Assembly: GCA_033002965.1 (NCBI GenBank)
Contig: JAURVB010014120.1
Location: 124,001-188,000, forward strand
Direction of reading: 5' to 3'
Length of the DNA: 64,000 nt
From: Piper betle
Taxonomy: Eukaryota > Streptophyta > Magnoliopsida > Piperales > Piperaceae
Shown: positions 59,054 to 64,000 of the stretch, one piece after another
Layout of the letters: each line of letters begins with the position of its first letter
Numbering within the stretch: the first letter of the stretch is position 1
Made by a program: the position numbers and the translations under genes
The notes under the pieces: model-generated
What the model was told of the DNA's origin: nothing
Seen by the model: only the letters and a program-made list of their open reading frames with translations
The model's database searches: none

Positions 59054-60588
59054 TGCAATTAAAATTAAGACTGAACAAGGGGATCGATCATTTAAAGTTA
59101 ATAAAGTATGGGTCAAGACCAAATTCAGTTATTCATGATAATCATCTACCGACTAATTGTTATGAGGGAGTTCTCTTTCACTTCTTTTTCTTTATTTTTA
59201 TTTTTGAGGACAATGTTTAGTTTAAGTTTGGGGGTGATGCCTTAATTTTATGCATATTGTTCATGTTTGACTCATGTTTAGATTTAGATATACATATATA
59301 TAGTGTAGTTTAGTATAAAAATTTTATTATGCAATGGTATTTTAGTCTCTTGGTTCAATGATAGATACATGTGAATTAGTCTTACCTTTCTTGAGAAAAC
59401 TTGATTAATTGATATGAGGGATGAACTGAGTAAAAGATTGCATTCGAGAGTTGGTTCTCTACCTTATAATATTTTCACAATCCTTTGGTTTAGATGATTT
59501 CAATGAATGTTCTGTAATAAGGATTGTACTTGATGGTCATGACTTTTAGAATTTGCCCTAGCGACTTTCGAGGCGAAATATTTGGCTTGCCATGTTAATG
59601 GAAAATGATATAGGTATTTCTTTTTGATGAGTCTGGGCATTTCTTCAAGCCTACCTAATATAAATTATCCTTTGTACATAATTTCATGGCCTTTATTATA
59701 CATATTTGTTTGATTACCCTTATTTTAGCCTTGGCCTTTTTATTGAAAATATATCTTGCTGTTTGAGTCCTAGCACCCTAGTGTTTTGAATTCATTCTAA
59801 ATTCTAATAGGGATGAAACTTTGAATAGTATAGAGGGAAGGCATTGCGTGTCATAGAGCGGTGATTGAAAAGATAATGTGGATTTTATTGGTACTTTGCT
59901 TTGTAAAAAAAAAGAAGAAAAACAAAGAAAAAAAAAGAAGAAAAGAAAAAGATGAGGCAATGATCCTCCACCAGTAAATACAAGATGAAGCAAGAGTCTT
60001 CCACTGGTTTGAAAGAAAAGAAAAAAGAAACAGTAGCAGGTAGTCAATGGAAAATCAAAGCAAAGTTAGTTCTTATATTGGGTCAATTCGATACTACATT
60101 TAAGGAAGTTTGTGTCATATTGCTTGGGGATTTGTTGTACATGTATGTCAGGATTTAGAAAGGATTTTTAATTCTAGGGCTGCATATTAGCCTCTGATTT
60201 TTCTATCTTGTCTATTCTATTTTTGGTCCCTAGCCCCTGGCCCCGTTACAACATATAAAGACCTATTGATTCCATTAATTTGGCATTGCCTACATTAGTG
60301 GAGATGGGAGCGAAAGGTGAACATATTTAAGCATGTGCTTGATTGTATTCTCTTAGTTGCAGATGAGAATGATAAGCCAATGGATTATCTTACACACACA
60401 CAGAGAGCTTTCTTTTGGATGTGATTGATGAAAGGGAATTTCTTATTTGATTGACATCTTGTTGTACTCTTGAGGGTTTGATTGAGAATCATATGAGAAT
60501 ATAATGGGGACTAAGTATTTTTGTGTAGTAAAATTTTCTTTGTTATGATATTTTGCTCGGGACGCGCAAAAGTTTAAGTTTGGGGGTG
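59054..60588. other. 3' internal region of the Athila-like element
   Basis: Non-coding. Two polypurine-type tracts, AGTTTAAGTTTGGGGGTGAT (near 59220-59240) and AGTTTAAGTTTGGGGGTG just before the 3' LTR. The second is the primer for plus-strand synthesis; the first is a duplicate. An A/G-rich stretch lies at 59905-59955. Confidence 0.7.
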
Positions 60589-61744
60589 TGTTAAGTGTTT
60601 AAAATATATAATATTTACCCATGTTTTTAATATGATTTTGTACTTCTCGGGTATAAACATTATTAATTAAGTAATATTTTACTTTATTATTTTAGTTAAT
60701 TAATATTTTATTATATATGCTTAACTTTGATGTTTTAATGCAGAAAAAGATGAATAAATTAAGCTTTGGATTTGATTGGTCATGACACTTGGCGCCACCC
60801 AATGGCTACAATGTATGGTGTTCAATGGAGTCGAACAGTTGGAAACTTGAAGGGACATTATAATTAATTAGATTACGTCGATTTGTGAACACCCTCTTCG
60901 AATTCTTGTATCTCCACTTCTATATAAAGGGGTGGTCATTTGTTGTTAATCATATCTCAACTCTTGGTTTCAGGAGTTTAGTAATAGAAGTAGTTCTAGT
61001 TTTTGTAATCTTTCTCTTTCATAATAAAAGCTAGTTTCTTTTTTATATTATTTTCTATTTTTATTATGGAGTAATATTTTATTTCATTCTAGAGAAGAAT
61101 GGAACTTAACATGATTTAATTGAATTTATTTCAAGATTTTACTCTTTTATTCAATCAAATTGTTTGAATTATCATATTCTTAATGCTAAGAATAGATTGA
61201 TCACCTAATTCTTAGATCACGAGGTTTAATTAGATTTCGGGAGAAATTAATTAGATTAGTCATTGATAATTCATCATACGACGAGTCTTTTGACTTGTTT
61301 GTCGTTGTGGTCCGGAGATACACAACACCGTATGCGATTGTAAGGCAAATCTTAATGCATTATTTTGTTGATTAATCAATTATCACTGGGAGGTAGAAAT
61401 TGAGGCAAAATAATAGAAGCATGAAGGAGCGGGAGCCACCATGTCATATAATTATCCTAGATCGACAATCTGAGGGAATAAAAGATAAGAGTAAGATTTG
61501 ATGAAGATTAAATTCATGTTAAGGGAAATTCGACTCTAGAACGAGTTTTATAATTTTGACTTCGCTTTTAATTTAAAGTTATTACTTAGATTTAGTTAAG
61601 TTAGTTATTTTTATTTTGCTCTTAATTTTATTTTCTTTAATTAATTATAGAAAATTCATCTCTCTGTGGGACGATACTTGATTTTATCATTATATTACTT
61701 GTTTCGACCGTGTATACTTGCATGTTATTGAAAATAGTCTAACA
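60589..61744 (+). mobile_element. 3' LTR of the Athila-like element (1156 bp)
   Basis: Starts TGTTAAGTGTTTAAAATATA, ends TGAAAATAGTCTAACA. Flanking bases GGCAA (55746-55750) and GGGTG (61745-61749) do not match, so no target duplication survives. Confidence 0.92.
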
Positions 61745-63073
61745 GGGTGGACCCGTTTGGAGCTTCTACCAGGTCCGTTTAGGACTCGTTCTCTGTTTTT
61801 ACGCCACTCTATTGTGTATTTGATTTATCATGTGCAGGACGAGTTAAGTGGCATTTTATCGAATCCAACTTAACTCGGGCCATTTAGCCAACGATTTTCC
61901 GGATTTATAACCCTCGAGGATGAGATCCCTCGAGTTTGTTTTCAAACTTCAGATCCAGCTCACAGTGCCTTCGGGCCTATTGTATAAATCCCAACCTAGA
62001 CCTATATATATATGTATAGTTTTCGCGTTTTCAGTGAGAGATTAAATGAGGGAAATCCGACTACCGTGCTACGCGAGCGGGCACGTGTGAGTCGATAGTG
62101 GGCTCTGGAATGGTGTGCGGGCCGTTTCATTCTCGAGGGATCCTGACAACTCCACCTTTGAGTTCCTCAAACCCGGAGAAGTGTGGAGGTTCACGGGTAC
62201 TGCAATGCAGCGCATGTCTAGACTTGTGGTTTCAAAGGGTACTAAAGGCGACTACCTGAGAGTGCTCGGCCTTCGTGTTCAAGGCCAGGAGTAATATGGA
62301 AGGTGTAGAGGGCGAAAAGGAATGAGCTTTGATGCGAGAAGCGATAAAGAAATGGCCAAGGTATGAGAATGAGAAAGAAAGGGGACGCTGTCTACCCGAG
62401 GGCGACGGCTCCCATATGTGCCCTGATGAGAGTTCTTGAGGAAGTATATAGTTTTCATTCAACAGGAGAGTTTGCTCTCCTGTGCCAGATTGATATTAGT
62501 TATTTTTCGGGCCGGTAACACTCATTACTGACGGTTTTTCTATATATATGTAGGTGAGGAATGCGAGCGATGAAAGCTGTCGGGACTGCGGAGGAGCAGC
62601 ACGGAACCGCGCACACATGTACGTGCCGCGTGTAAATGTATAATGATGATGTGTTAATGCTATGTGAATGATAAATTAGATGTATTTGTTTGGATGAATT
62701 GCCTGTTATGAAATGAACAAATAGATGTGAATGAGCAGGGAGCCTCAGCTTAGATGAAAACAAATGAGATAATAATGGAATGTCGCGGTAGATTGTTATG
62801 TTTTGTCGTATTTTGATAAAATATTTATATACCTTTGTTACGGACAAGTTGGCCCTTATTGCACTTGTAGGGAAAACTCTGTCCGTTTTTACATAGTAAT
62901 ATATATTTTCTTTTGGTTTCTCATTTATTGTTTTGTCTTGTTTTTACTTGTACATCATAGCATACCGAGGGCAGATCCAGGTCGGCTTAATCGAACCCAG
63001 TAGATTAGCGAACAGTTCGGTCGCCGATGACGTTCCGGGTCGGTTCACGGGTGAACCGAAACGGGGTGTTACA
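61745..63073 (+). mobile_element. 5'-truncated LTR of the 2.9-kb Ty3/gypsy family
   Basis: Matches the solo LTR from about 51467 (GTGGACCCGTTTGGAGCTTC) to its end (GGGGTGTTACA). The first ~1.5 kb is missing, cut at the junction with the Athila-like LTR. Confidence 0.9.
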
Positions 63074-63398
63074 CTTGTACAATGCGCTAATAATACTATA
63101 AATTCTAATCACAATATTTATAGAACTAGGCTTAATTATTCTTTTTATTAAATTCTACACTAACCAATAATCCTATTTGTTTCAAATAAAATTTGTTCAT
63201 ACTATTAGTTATAGTTTATTATTTCTTTTTATTTTATTTGATAATTCTCAAATAAATGTAGTGAAACTAAAATTATTTTATTTTTTAATGCTTATTAATA
63301 TCTACATAATTTTAGAATGTTAATTAAATACTTTTAAGAACTTTTTACTAGAAAAAAAGGATTTTGTTTTCAAAATTATTTGTAATTAGGAGGACAAT
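63074..63398. other. AT-rich intergenic DNA
   Basis: Nothing supported. Confidence 0.5.
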
Positions 63399-64000
63399 TG
63401 TCACATCCCAATTTGGACCACAAGAGGAACCAGTCCGATGTGATTTGGTGAAAGGATTGAAGAATTTGCTGTTTTCTAGTTCGATTACAATGGATGTAGC
63501 AGAGAATAACGTAAGGAAAACGAAACAAACCCAATAAAATTCCCAAGGATCTATCATCCTTGTCGTCGTTGATTCCAAAAGCTTTGTCGTACCGAGAACT
63601 TTGATTACGACAGATAACGTCGTCGATCGTCGCCAGAATTGCCGTCATCGTGTTTGCTATCCGCCAGCCATTTTCAGAGTTTTCAGCCAAAGCTTTGGCA
63701 TTCCAGTGCTGGGTCTCGACTGTTCTCCAATAGATTACCGTTGTTGCCTCGTTGCACACCTTTTCTGACTAGACTCGCTACTGTGGTTGCCTGCATTGCC
63801 GGAATTGTCCACGAGTGATTTTCCCGTTCGTTGGCCTAGTTGACTCGGTCAAGTTGGGTTTGACTCACCCGATTCGACTTAGTTTGACTCATTGAGTGCA
63901 TTTTTCAACATATTTTCACCGTATTTTTGCCATTTTACGGTGAATTTGGGTATGAATCTCTTTGATACATTGTTAGACATGCTATTGACATAGTATAATT
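63399..64000. mobile_element. possible LTR start, cut by the window edge
   Basis: TGTCACATCCCAATTTGGACC resembles the opening of plant Ty3/gypsy LTRs (TGTCACATCC type). It is followed by a mixed-composition block that keeps a frame open on the minus strand (63376-63759), with no known product. It also contains GACTCGGT/TTGACTCA repeats. No second copy in the window, so tentative. Confidence 0.35.

Noticed and set aside
63376..63759. 127-codon minus-strand frame as a gene
   Set aside because: No known domain and it lies in a likely LTR; possible only as retroelement-derived sequence.

Overview
This is nuclear DNA of a flowering plant. Five intron-rich protein genes with plant-only or plant-typical families (MINIYO/RPAP1, a group IId WRKY factor, a subgroup III shaggy-like GSK3 kinase, RRP7, a GT8 galacturonosyltransferase) sit in AT-rich DNA loaded with plant retrotransposons, TRIMs and MITEs. 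The species cannot be named from the sequence. Coding models were built by hand from splice sites and from protein families remembered without a database, so exon borders are predictions.

Layout. 1-8.9 kb, minus strand: MINIYO (IYO), whose last exon(s) lie beyond the left edge. 11.1-12.7 kb, minus: WRKY group IId factor, complete. 14.9-20.6 kb, minus: shaggy-like kinase theta type, 12 coding exons, complete. 21.7-34.7 kb is accessory DNA: three copies of an ~830-bp hAT-type MITE family (two full length) that holds a tRNA-Phe-like segment, an 874-bp inverted-repeat element with a GC-rich core, a relic of the RRP7 gene, a 456-bp TRIM, and a deleted Ty3/gypsy element with a 2.9-kb LTR. 34.8-38.6 kb, plus: RRP7, with one exon present as three tandem copies. 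39.3-45.1 kb, minus: GAUT-type galacturonosyltransferase. 46-55.75 kb: a decayed transposon-type locus (DUF1985-like domain, acidic linker, tandemly amplified short exons, Ulp1-type protease remnant, MULE-type zinc knuckles), split by a 2.9-kb solo LTR with a perfect 5-bp target duplication. 55.75-61.74 kb: an Athila-like LTR element lacking most of pol. 61.75-63.07 kb: a truncated third copy of the 2.9-kb LTR family. 63.4-64 kb: probably the start of another LTR.

The host genes are neighbours, not an operon. IYO (Pol II elongation/nuclear import), RRP7 (small ribosomal subunit processing), the GSK3 kinase (signalling), WRKY (transcription) and GAUT (pectin synthesis in the Golgi) have independent roles.

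Quality note. Two conserved genes, IYO (twice) and the GSK3 kinase (once), carry single-base frame breaks. Correcting one base at each site restores a complete, phase-consistent reading frame. Two of the three lie in homopolymer runs, which suggests residual assembly indels more than real pseudogenes.

I found no convincing new molecular system. The most unusual structures are the RRP7 exon triplication, the MITE family with a tRNA-Phe-like core, the ~210-bp exon amplification in the Ulp1-type locus, and the Gln that replaces a metal-binding His in the GAUT.
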